Shown here: in pieces, positions 23,901-30,390 of the stretch
Layout of the letters: each line of letters starts with the position of its first letter
How positions within the stretch are numbered: the stretch's first letter is position 1
DNA from: Saccharothrix violaceirubra
GTDB taxonomy: Bacteria; Actinomycetota; Actinomycetes; Mycobacteriales; Pseudonocardiaceae
DNA: 64,000 nt
Reading direction: 5' to 3'
Assembly: GCF_014203755.1 (NCBI RefSeq)
Contig: NZ_JACHJS010000001.1
Location: forward strand, 3,844,001-3,908,000
Notes under the pieces: generated by a model
The model's database searches: none
What the model was told of the DNA's origin: nothing
The model's input: the letters and a program-made list of their open reading frames with translations, nothing else
Made by a program: the position numbers and the translations under genes

Positions 23901-25565
23901 CTCAACAACCTCGCCAACCACCTCTCGGAAGTCGGACGCCGACAAGAAGCCCTCACACCAGCACAAGAAGCCGTCACCACCTACCGCAACCTGGTCGAAC
24001 TCAACCCCGACGCCTACCTCCCCAACCTCGCAGGCGCCCTCACCAACCTCGCCAACCAACTCTCGGAAGTCGGACGCCGACAAGAAGCCCTCACACCAGC
24101 ACAAGAAGCCGTCCGACTCCGCCGCAACCTGGTCGAACTCAACCCCGACGCCTACCTCCCCGACCTCGCAGGCGCCCTCAACAACCTCGCCAACCAACTC
24201 TCGGAAGTCGGACGCCGACAAGAAGCCCTCACAACAGCACAAGAAGCCGTCACCACCTACCGCAACCTGGTCGAACTCAACCCCGACGCCTACCTCCCCG
24301 ACCTCGCAGGCGCCCTCAACAACGTCGCCAACCGGCTCGCCGGAATCGGACGCCAACAAGAAGCCCTCACAACAGCACAAGAAGCCGTCACCACCTACCG
24401 CAACCTGGTCGAACTCAACCCCGACGCCTACCTCCCCAACCTCGCCATGTCCCTCAACAACCTCGCCGCGATGATGTCGGGAATCGGACGCCGACAAGAA
24501 GCCGTGCAGATCTACGACGACATCGTCACCAAATCATCCGGTCGGCCTGGTCTAGCAGCCAAAGTTTCCTATCACAGGGCCGTCTTTCTGCTCGAGACCG
24601 ACCAAGGCGAGGGCGTCACCGAACTTTGTCGGCTACTGTCCTCAACCAAGCCAGAGGACAACGACACCGCCTTCCAAATCCGCCGCAGCCTGCGGCAGAT
24701 CGCACAAGCCGATCACGAAGCGAGGAAGTTGGTCGTGCGGGCGCACGCCGACCATTTCCCTTCATCGTCCGAAGCACCCTCATGGCTGGACATAACCGAC
24801 GCAGACCTTCAACTCACTGTCGACTGGCTAAGCGCCCTCACCTGGCGCGACTCGCGGGATTTCATCACTACACACCCGGAACTCCTGGAACCACCTGCCC
24901 AGGCCGCACTTCGCGAGTGGTCCACGCTCGGGCCAGCCAACTTCCACCTCGCACTGCTGGAACGCCTGGTGTCCGGCGACCCGGTGGACACCGTGTACCG
25001 GTCGCTGGTGCTCCCCGAGATCCTGATCGAGTGGATGAGCACTGCTAGCGAAGGCTGGGCCGCCTCTGCCGCATACCTGACCGACCACGCGGAAGATCTG
25101 CTCACGCCCGACGCGGACGCATCGTTGGCCGCCATCGACGACGCGGGGCTGGTGGCCGATGTCCACCGGGCACTCCTGGCAGTGGCCTTGGATGACGGTA
25201 TCGACGCAGCCTACGAACTCCTGCAGAATCGACAGGTATTGCATGCCCGGGTCCAAAAGGCATTGGCCGCAGCGGATGGAGCGACGCTCCGCCTGCTCTC
25301 CGCCATCGAAGTCGGGGTGTACGGCGACGTCTGGGTCGGAGCCGTGCACTGGTCGACCGCGTGGGTCCTCGACGACCCGGAAGCCAGCGACGAAACCGCT
25401 CACGCGCCGGAAGCCGTAGAGGTCCTGCGGGAAGCCGTCCAAGCGAAAGCTCCCGACGGGGACGAGCGCAACCGGATGGTGGCCGAACTCGCCGCCCTCA
25501 TGGCGGCGCGACCCGCTCGAGCCACCGCGCTCGGCGACATCCTCCAGGCGGTCCTGGCCACGTGA
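20937..25565 (+). CDS. Caspase-NACHT-TPR protein, NLR-like conflict/immune regulator
   Basis: A 1542-residue protein in three parts. Residues 1-220 are a caspase/metacaspase-type peptidase with the dyad His87 (W-S-G-H-A-E-G) and Cys138 (L-L-D-T-C-H-S-G). Residues 280-650 are a STAND/NACHT-type NTPase: Walker A GSAGVGKS near residue 306-314, Walker B V-L-V-L-D-G-L-D-E-A. Residues about 697-1190 are eleven 46-residue TPR-type repeats (consensus around L-N-P-D-A-Y-L-P and G-R-R-Q-E-A-L), nearly identical in DNA as well. A helical C-terminal domain of about 350 residues follows. The architecture resembles predicted bacterial NLR-type and caspase-TPR conflict systems: repeats sense, NTPase switches, caspase cleaves. 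The gene overlaps the lipase upstream (ATGA) and the CHAT gene downstream (GTGA). Confidence 0.88.
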   Translation: MTDNTPKTNGTFVAVVLDEYRDPKFPKLEGAVTQVNDLATALTAYGYESQVVVRPLLVGVSVELDRWSEDWSARGQGGPAVVVWSGHAEGKDGKPLRLAAFDTARGTTNPNKYYSPVSLASHSLESGADQVLILLDTCHSGAGAIPALDQALDLLKDQTLPEGRVAWFGVLASCQADERAEGGRGRLLEAVLHLLTEGPRGSEEYRHEWSVRNEGITGATLIKAVLGDWQDGAQRAVDVSTGQPRAMFRNPLWRPKAGEALVEHLVLAAKGIDPTEEGWFFTGRQRALRQIVDWLAAKKAGMLLLTGSAGVGKSAVAGRIAALSDAAERADLMAHAPLTAEDPDPGDGSVDAAIHLRGMTVQSLAKDLADRLGLAVPRTPADLIAQLERADATTRQVLVLDGLDEAAPGEATPIAEQLLVPLSRLCTVLLASRDRPFQPHQEPGEALDSALTRTVGAAVHVLDLDQEQDTASDIATYVRDRLLADDVAPDKAAEIAPVLAARASTSSGGFLFARIVASRLAHTLAADPDLPWRERIPAGIEEALAADLATAPARLRDGRELSGAAHDLLTALAWAGGAGIPAHGVWQAVAQAVGGRDTTYEPEDIDWVLRQYGRYIVEDSDGYQAVYRLYHRELVTHLRTRTPAAVPVAIIRALVTLALGQTDNGTTPTQANPYLRQHLASHAVEASGPGVTALRELVELNPDAYLPNLAGALNNLANQLAGIGRRQEALTTAQEAVTTYRNLVELNPDAYLPNLATSLNNLANQLAGIGRRQEALTTAQEAVTTYRNLVELNPDAYLPNLAMSLHNLAVMMSGIGRRQEALAPAQEAVTTYRNLVELNPDAYLPNLAAALINLADQLAGIGRRQEALAPAQEAVTTYRNLVELNPDAYLPNLAMSLNNLAAMMSGIGRRQEALAPAQEAVRLRRNLVELNPDAYLPDLAMSLNNLAAMMSGIGRRQEALAPAQEAVRLRRNLVELNPDAYLPDLAMSLNNLANHLSEVGRRQEALTPAQEAVTTYRNLVELNPDAYLPNLAGALTNLANQLSEVGRRQEALTPAQEAVRLRRNLVELNPDAYLPDLAGALNNLANQLSEVGRRQEALTTAQEAVTTYRNLVELNPDAYLPDLAGALNNVANRLAGIGRQQEALTTAQEAVTTYRNLVELNPDAYLPNLAMSLNNLAAMMSGIGRRQEAVQIYDDIVTKSSGRPGLAAKVSYHRAVFLLETDQGEGVTELCRLLSSTKPEDNDTAFQIRRSLRQIAQADHEARKLVVRAHADHFPSSSEAPSWLDITDADLQLTVDWLSALTWRDSRDFITTHPELLEPPAQAALREWSTLGPANFHLALLERLVSGDPVDTVYRSLVLPEILIEWMSTASEGWAASAAYLTDHAEDLLTPDADASLAAIDDAGLVADVHRALLAVALDDGIDAAYELLQNRQVLHARVQKALAAADGATLRLLSAIEVGVYGDVWVGAVHWSTAWVLDDPEASDETAHAPEAVEVLREAVQAKAPDGDERNRMVAELAALMAARPARATALGDILQAVLAT
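23025..24504 (+). repeat. Tandem 138-bp coding repeats (11 copies, last one incomplete)
   Basis: Units begin every 138 bases at 23025, 23163, 23301 and so on to 24405, each coding one 46-residue TPR-like repeat. Copies are near-identical in DNA, including silent positions. Differences cluster in a few codons: after the conserved N-L-A (AGA/ATS/AMS), at N-Q-L-A-G-I versus A-M-M-S-G-I versus N-H-L-S-E-V, and T-T-Y versus R-L-R at the unit end. This indicates recent duplication or gene conversion within the array. Confidence 0.95.
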
Positions 25566-26884
25566 TCCGCCCCAGCGGCATCCTGATGCTGTCAGCAGCA
25601 CGGCCGGGCGGACCGGACACCGGCGCGGAGCAGCGGGAAGTCGAGCAGGTGATCCGCGCGTCCCGCTACCGTGACGGCCTGGTCGTGCACGCCGCGCAGG
25701 CGGTACGAGGTGGGGACATCCTCGGCCACCTGCTGGACCACGAGCCGACCGTGTTGCACTTCTCCGGGCACGCAAGCGACCGGGGTCTGCGGGTCCTCAC
25801 CGACGACGGCGGTGACGCGCCGCTGGTCACCCGAGGGCTGGTCGACCTGCTGGCCGAGGTCGGCAAGTCCTTACGGCTTGTCGTGTTGAACGCGTGCGGC
25901 ACCGACGCCGTGGCGCGGGAGTTGGCCGTGGTCACCGGGTGCGCGATCGGCTATCCCGCGCGGGTGGCCGATCGGACGGCGATCACGTTCGCCGCCCACT
26001 TCTACCGGTGTGTCGGGTCGGGCATGGCCGTGGGCAACGCGTTCCGGGCCGCAGTGGCGGTCGCCCGGATGTATGGGGCCGACGAAGGCGAGATCCCCGT
26101 CCTGCACGTCGCACCCGAGGTCAACGAGGACGCGCACCACCTCCTGCACCCGGCCCACTTCGTGCCCGATCGCGTGTCCGGGCGGCTTCCCAACGCCACC
26201 GCCTTGGTCGCGCGTCAGTCCGTGGCCAAGCAGCGTTTCACGTTCCTGGCCACGGGTCTGACCGGCTCTGAGTCGGAATTACGGGCAGGGCTCACCGCCA
26301 TGCGGATGGACGTCCAGTGGATGCGCATCGAGGATTCGCGGTCACGGCACGCGGTCGAAGTCCAGGGCGCGGGCGCTGTGCCGCCACGCCGCACCCACGG
26401 GCACGAGCAGCGCCGCGTAGACCACAGCCGGGACGGCGACCCAGCCGTGCAGGTGCTGGGCGGCCTTCACCAGCATCAACGCGATGTAGGCGAGATGGAC
26501 GGCACTGACCCCGCCGTACGCGATGAGGGCTGCGACCCGGTGGGGCCGCGGAGCGGTGTGGACGTTGGTGGCCCGTTCGGTCGCGGTGGTGCCGACCCGG
26601 TCCCGGTCGAGGTCGGGGACGTCGGCGAGCAGTCGGCGTTCAAGGGTGAGGATGGAGCGGGCCCGGACGGCGGCCAGGTTGAGCAGTTGGGAGTGGAAGG
26701 CGGCGACGCAGATCAGCGGGAACGGCAGGAGCGCGATGGCCCAGCCGAGCAGGTCGAGCTTGTCGTAGAAGGCGATCGTGCCGACGAGGTAGGTGGCGGC
26801 GACGCCCATGGTGGCGAGGCCGACGTTGAGCGTGGTCGCCCGGTCGGCGCGGTCGGACTGGTAGACGGCGATCAGCGCCGGTAA
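25562..26884 (+). CDS. CHAT-domain (caspase-like) protein; true 3' end uncertain
   Basis: The start is GTG 25562, overlapping the stop of the caspase-NACHT-TPR gene by 4 nt (GTGA). Residues 1-250 form a CHAT peptidase domain: His70 in LHFSGHASDRG and Cys112 in VVLNACGTD are the expected dyad. Residues about 210-256 read as a short extension. From about base 26342 the frame stays open for 540 bases but runs antisense to a convincing membrane-protein gene, and the translated sequence there is low-complexity and unlike protein. Either the gene truly overlaps its convergent neighbour or it lost its original 3' end and reads on by chance. The role is inferred as second protease or partner of the caspase-NACHT-TPR protein. 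Confidence 0.7.
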   Translation: MIRPSGILMLSAARPGGPDTGAEQREVEQVIRASRYRDGLVVHAAQAVRGGDILGHLLDHEPTVLHFSGHASDRGLRVLTDDGGDAPLVTRGLVDLLAEVGKSLRLVVLNACGTDAVARELAVVTGCAIGYPARVADRTAITFAAHFYRCVGSGMAVGNAFRAAVAVARMYGADEGEIPVLHVAPEVNEDAHHLLHPAHFVPDRVSGRLPNATALVARQSVAKQRFTFLATGLTGSESELRAGLTAMRMDVQWMRIEDSRSRHAVEVQGAGAVPPRRTHGHEQRRVDHSRDGDPAVQVLGGLHQHQRDVGEMDGTDPAVRDEGCDPVGPRSGVDVGGPFGRGGADPVPVEVGDVGEQSAFKGEDGAGPDGGQVEQLGVEGGDADQRERQERDGPAEQVELVVEGDRADEVGGGDAHGGEADVERGRPVGAVGLVDGDQRR

Positions 26885-26911
26885 GCGGTCGGGCTCGGTC
26901 GTGGTGTTCAT
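26342..26911 (-). CDS. Four-helix membrane protein of unknown function
   Basis: A 189-residue protein with four hydrophobic segments: two in residues 28-75 (GVAATYLVGTIAF and WAIALLPFPLICVAAF) and two in residues 125-175 (LIAYGGVSAVHLAYIALML and VAVPAVVYAALLVPVG). A charged cytoplasmic linker (R-S-I-L-T-L-E-R-R) separates the pairs. The ATG at 26911 has no strong ribosome site; a perfect palindrome GTGTCGACAC lies at 26915-26924, just upstream. It is convergent with, and overlaps, the open frame of the CHAT gene. Small multi-helix proteins often serve as membrane effectors next to conflict genes, but nothing in the sequence proves that here. Confidence 0.7.
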   Translation of the reverse strand: MNTTTEPDRLPALIAVYQSDRADRATTLNVGLATMGVAATYLVGTIAFYDKLDLLGWAIALLPFPLICVAAFHSQLLNLAAVRARSILTLERRLLADVPDLDRDRVGTTATERATNVHTAPRPHRVAALIAYGGVSAVHLAYIALMLVKAAQHLHGWVAVPAVVYAALLVPVGAAWRHSARALDFDRVP

Positions 26912-27020
26912 CGGGTGTCGACACTCTCCCGAAGGCGCGGCTCGGACTGGGCGACCTCACTATTCCAGAGTCGGGCGCACGCGCGACACCATCGGGGCCC
27001 ACACTGTCCTAATCAGACGG

Positions 27021-28583
27021 TCAAATCGGCAGTCCGATGTGGAATCGCAGCAGACGGGTATCGGTCCCGAAGATCTCCTCGACGTCGGCAAGCAGGGCGG
27101 ACAGCTCGGCTACGCGCGAGGCAGGGGGAACGGCGTACGCGGTCGCGGCCTCGTGCGCGAGCCAGTGGGACAGGTCCGCCCGTGCGGTGGCGTGCAGGGG
27201 GTGCCCGGGGTCGGCGAGCAGGTCGAGGTCGACGCCGATCCGCGTCCACAGGCCGTGGGCGCGCAAGAGCCGGTAGGCGGCCCGCTGGACGTGCGGTGGC
27301 CGCTCCGGTCGCAGCAACGGCCGCAGGAAGTCCTCGTCCAGGCCGTCCGCGTGCCGGAGCAGGGACAGCACGACCTGCCGCGTCACCGAGGACACCGGAT
27401 CGGTCAGCAGGGGCAGGAGCAGCCCCGGTGTGGTCTCGCCGAGCCGTCGCAGCGCACGGACAGTCACCGCACGCCCCCGAGACGAAGGGTGTCCCAGCCA
27501 TTCCCGGAGCGGCTCGACGTCGACGTGGGCGCCGGTCTCCCCAAGTCCCGCGATCACCGTGGGCAGCGGCGGACGCCGGTCGAGCAGTGCCCGATAGCGC
27601 GCGGCCGGGTCCGTACCGGCGCGGCGCAGGAGGGCTTGCGCGGTGGCGCGCACGACGGCACCGGTGTCGACCAGTGCCGCGTCGACGGCCGCCATCTCCC
27701 CCGCGGCGGCCAAGGCGCGAACGGCCTCGGCGCGCACCATGGCCGTTCCGGCGGCAAGCAGTCGACGGGGCACGTCGCGATCACCGGCGGCGCGGATGGC
27801 CGCTTCCGCACACAACACACGGATCGACGGGTCGGGGCCGGTTTCGGCCGTGCGCACCAGCCGGTCGAGGTGGAGTCGGCCGGCGGCCAGGCCGATCGTG
27901 TGCGCGAGTCGCCGGACGCCGCGGTCTTCGGCCGCCAACGCGGCCTCCAGTGCCTCGGGCGGGCCGTCGCGGAGCACGTCCGCCACAGCGTCGAGCAACC
28001 AGTCGCCGTCCCTGCGCGCATGCACGGCCCGCGCGACGGGTGCCGCCAAAGCGATCGCCTCGGTCGGCGCACGGTCGAGTTGTCGAGCGCACGCCCGACG
28101 TGCGGCGGCGCGGACCTCGGGCACCCAGTCCGCCGCCCGCAGCGCCAGGACGGGCACCCCGCTGACGTTGTCCCGTGAACCAAGCACGGTCACGGCCGCT
28201 TCCCGCACGAACCCGTCCGGGTGGCAGGCGGCGGCGATCAGGTCCAACGGCCCAGCCCGACCGGCGACCAGGCGGTGGGCCGCCACGTCGGTCGACGTGA
28301 GGATGCCCCACGGCAGGCTCCGGGCGGCGGCGTCCACCGTCAGCCATAGGCGCGGGCCCGCCTCGGCCAGCCGCCGGACGACCAGGTCCGCATCGGCGTG
28401 CCGGCCGATCGGGGACAGCAGCGACCAGAGTTCGCGGGCGGCGTCGAAATCCCCGCTCCCGGCACCGGAGAGCGCCCGGTCGAGCGAGTCCCGGTCGGGC
28501 AGGCCCGCCGGCGGCTCGTCGGGAGGCGAGGCAAGCCGTCCACGCAGTCGATCACCAATGGCATCCACGGCGCCATCGTCCAC
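27021..28583 (-). CDS. HEAT-repeat-like helical protein
   Basis: A 520-residue protein made almost wholly of paired Ala/Leu/Arg-rich helices with recurrent patterns such as V-R-E-A-A-V-T-V-L-G, V-R-A-A-A-R-R-A, V-R-A-E-A-V-R-A-L-A and R-A-V-T-V-R-A-L-R-R-L-G, typical of HEAT/armadillo-type solenoids. No enzyme motif, signal peptide or membrane helix is seen. The start is placed at GTG 28583, the first start after a TAAAAT box; GTG 28568 is possible. The open frame upstream of this overlaps the aminotransferase and is a shadow. Such solenoids are protein-interaction scaffolds. It is on the same strand as the downstream membrane protein (109-nt gap), so the two may be co-transcribed. Confidence 0.7.
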   Translation of the reverse strand: MDDGAVDAIGDRLRGRLASPPDEPPAGLPDRDSLDRALSGAGSGDFDAARELWSLLSPIGRHADADLVVRRLAEAGPRLWLTVDAAARSLPWGILTSTDVAAHRLVAGRAGPLDLIAAACHPDGFVREAAVTVLGSRDNVSGVPVLALRAADWVPEVRAAARRACARQLDRAPTEAIALAAPVARAVHARRDGDWLLDAVADVLRDGPPEALEAALAAEDRGVRRLAHTIGLAAGRLHLDRLVRTAETGPDPSIRVLCAEAAIRAAGDRDVPRRLLAAGTAMVRAEAVRALAAAGEMAAVDAALVDTGAVVRATAQALLRRAGTDPAARYRALLDRRPPLPTVIAGLGETGAHVDVEPLREWLGHPSSRGRAVTVRALRRLGETTPGLLLPLLTDPVSSVTRQVVLSLLRHADGLDEDFLRPLLRPERPPHVQRAAYRLLRAHGLWTRIGVDLDLLADPGHPLHATARADLSHWLAHEAATAYAVPPASRVAELSALLADVEEIFGTDTRLLRFHIGLPI

Positions 28584-28606
28584 ACCCGCACGGTCGCGGG
28601 CACACG

Positions 28607-28612
28607 ATTTTA
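28607..28612 (-). promoter_or_regulatory. Possible -10 box of the HEAT-repeat gene
   Basis: TAAAAT on the minus strand, the only A/T-rich hexamer nearby, 24 nt before GTG 28583 and just after the upstream operon's terminator. No convincing -35 box, since that position falls in the terminator hairpin. Confidence 0.35.
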
Positions 28613-28617
28613 GAAGG

Positions 28618-28646
28618 CCGGACCCCGCCGCGAAGGCGGGGTCCGG
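28618..28646 (-). terminator. Terminator of the polyketide alkaloid operon
   Basis: Perfect 12-bp stem (arms CCGGACCCCGCC and GGCGGGGTCCGG) with a 5-nt loop, 8 bases after the aminotransferase stop, followed on the minus strand by CTTCTAAAAT. It marks the end of the operon that starts at the first PKS gene. Confidence 0.85.
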
Positions 28647-28654
28647 CTCCGGGG

Positions 28655-30217
28655 TCAGGCCGTGAAGCCGTGTTCCGGCTGGGTGCGGAGGATCTCGGCC
28701 GCCCCGCGCAGCGCGCGGTCCAGCCGCCCGATCTCCTCCTCCGTCAACAGCACCGACGGCTCGAAGCGGAGGGTGGTCACCGCGCTGGCGGTCGGGAAGG
28801 TGCGGATGTCGTGCGCCTGCAACAGGTAGCCCGCGATCGCGTAGCCCAGGAACGGCGCGTTCACGCGGATCGCCTCGGACGTGGCAGTGTCCTGCGCGGC
28901 GAACTCCAACCCCAGCATCAGGCCCTTGCCCCGGACGTCGACCACCACGTCCGGGTAGTCCGCGCGCACCCCTTCCAAAACAGCGGTCAGCCGCTCGCCC
29001 AGCTCGGCCGCCTTCCGGTACGCCCGGCCGTCCTCGGACTCCAGCAGCTCCAGGACGGTCGACGCGATGTGGCACGAGAACGCGTCCTTCGCGAACGTGG
29101 AGCTGTGCACGAGTTCGAACTCCGGCCGGTACCGGGACTCGCGGACCAGCAGCACCGACGCCTTCGCCACGCCGCCGCCCAGGCTCTTGGCCAGGGTGTA
29201 GTAGTCGCCGCGCAGCCCGATGAGCGTGCTCGCCAGGAACGCGCCCGACCGGCCCATCCCGCTCTGGATCTCGTCCACCACGACGGGAGCACCCACCGAG
29301 GCCGCCGCCTCCTGGATCTCCGCGGCCAGCTCGGCCGAGACGACCCGGATGCCGCCCTCGCCCTGGATCGGCTCGACGACGAACGCGGCGATCAGCGGGA
29401 AGTCGTGCTCGACCACCCGCACCTCGCCGCCCTCGACCACGATGTCCAGCACGGACGCGCGCTCGCCGTCCACCATGTCCTTGACCGCGCCCGGCTGGTC
29501 CAGCGGCACGAACCGCGCCTGCGCCGCCAGCGCCGAGAACGGGGTCCGGTAGTCGGCGTTGTGGGTCAACTGGACGCTGCCCGCGAGCTTGCCGTGGAAC
29601 CCGCCCTCCAGCGTCACGAACACCGGCGGACGGGCGGCGACGGCCGCGTTGTGCGCGGCGATCGCGGTCAGCAGGCCCGCCAACCCCTCCTCGGGGACAC
29701 TGCCCGCCTTCTCGTAGGCGCTGGGCGCCACCGAGGTCACCGTCGTCGCCAGGTTCGCCTCGATCCCGGCCAGCAGGTCGCGGGCCCGGAAGCCCCGCTC
29801 CAGCTCGGCGTGCTTGATGGCCGCCTCGATGGCCTCGGCGCCGGTGTTGGCGAAGATCGTCGCGAACGCCTCGTCCTCGCCCAGCTCGCGCCGGATGATC
29901 CGGTTGAGCCGGTTGGCCACGTCGTTGGCATAGGGGTGCCGGGAGAACTGGGCGTGGATGGGCGTGCCGGCGGCGAGCAGTTCCTGGGCACGCGCCACGA
30001 CGGTCGGGTGGTTGTGGCCCAGGAGCAACGAGCCGTAGCCACCCGCGAGGTCGAGCACGGCCACCTCGCTCCCGTCCTCGGCGAGCCGGTAGATCGTGTT
30101 GCCCTCGGCCCGGACGTACTCGACGTCGAGGCCGACGGTGCCCAGCCAGCCGCGTAGGGTCGGTTCGGCCAGTTCGCGGTCGGTGTGGGCGGCGGTCATG
30201 GGTTGGACGGCGGTCAT
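28655..30217 (-). CDS. Class III PLP-dependent aminotransferase (polyketide aldehyde aminotransferase)
   Basis: A 520-residue fold-type I aminotransferase. The start is ATG 30217, behind GAGGAGG; longer readings overlap the accE-like gene. PLP-site features are present: N-T-G-A-E-A-I-E-A-A phosphate loop, VVVDEIQSGMGR with the Asp that contacts the pyridine nitrogen, and the Schiff-base Lys in LAKSLGGG. Class III enzymes transfer amino groups to terminal aldehydes. In coelimycin-type pathways such an enzyme (CpkG) aminates the aldehyde released by the PKS reductase domain. Here it is the last gene of the operon that ends its PKS with a reductase domain, so the same job is inferred: C1 aldehyde to amine, followed by ring closure to a cyclic imine. 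Confidence 0.9.
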   Translation of the reverse strand: MTAVQPMTAAHTDRELAEPTLRGWLGTVGLDVEYVRAEGNTIYRLAEDGSEVAVLDLAGGYGSLLLGHNHPTVVARAQELLAAGTPIHAQFSRHPYANDVANRLNRIIRRELGEDEAFATIFANTGAEAIEAAIKHAELERGFRARDLLAGIEANLATTVTSVAPSAYEKAGSVPEEGLAGLLTAIAAHNAAVAARPPVFVTLEGGFHGKLAGSVQLTHNADYRTPFSALAAQARFVPLDQPGAVKDMVDGERASVLDIVVEGGEVRVVEHDFPLIAAFVVEPIQGEGGIRVVSAELAAEIQEAAASVGAPVVVDEIQSGMGRSGAFLASTLIGLRGDYYTLAKSLGGGVAKASVLLVRESRYRPEFELVHSSTFAKDAFSCHIASTVLELLESEDGRAYRKAAELGERLTAVLEGVRADYPDVVVDVRGKGLMLGLEFAAQDTATSEAIRVNAPFLGYAIAGYLLQAHDIRTFPTASAVTTLRFEPSVLLTEEEIGRLDRALRGAAEILRTQPEHGFTA

Positions 30218-30234
30218 GGGTTCCTCCTCGGTGA

Positions 30235-30390
30235 TCAGTTCCACGCGCCGGGCGCGCGGTAGGGTCGCGCCGTCCACAGGGGCGCGGACGCGGCGGGGGT
30301 CTCATCGGGTTCTTCCGCGCGCGGCAAGGCGAGCAGGGCGACGGTCAGCGCCGCCAGTTCCTCGTCGTCGGGCGCACCGTGCACGATCAC
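30235..30390 (-). CDS. Acyl-CoA carboxylase epsilon subunit (AccE/PccE-like)
   Basis: A 51-residue protein starting at GTG 30390, overlapping the beta-subunit stop by 4 nt (GTGA). It shows the short epsilon pattern: a V-x-x-G-x-P-D-D-E-E-L-A-A-L-T-V-A-L-L helix at the N-terminus and a terminal W-x-x-R-P-Y-R-x-P-G-A-W motif. In actinomycetes the epsilon subunit binds the biotinylated alpha-beta carboxylase complex and raises its activity. It is 17 nt from the aminotransferase start. Confidence 0.85.
   Translation of the reverse strand: MIVHGAPDDEELAALTVALLALPRAEEPDETPAASAPLWTARPYRAPGAWN

Noticed and set aside
23208..24497. A repetitive 429-codon minus-strand frame opposite the TPR array.
   Set aside because: It is the mirror of the tandem repeats and has no independent start signal or domain.
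23025..24504. The regular 138-bp repeats as a CRISPR array or satellite.
   Set aside because: They are in frame, code TPR-like helices and lack unique spacers.
28584..30305. N-terminal extension of the HEAT-repeat frame through the aminotransferase gene.
   Set aside because: It is out of frame with the well-supported aminotransferase, crosses the operon terminator and has no solenoid pattern.
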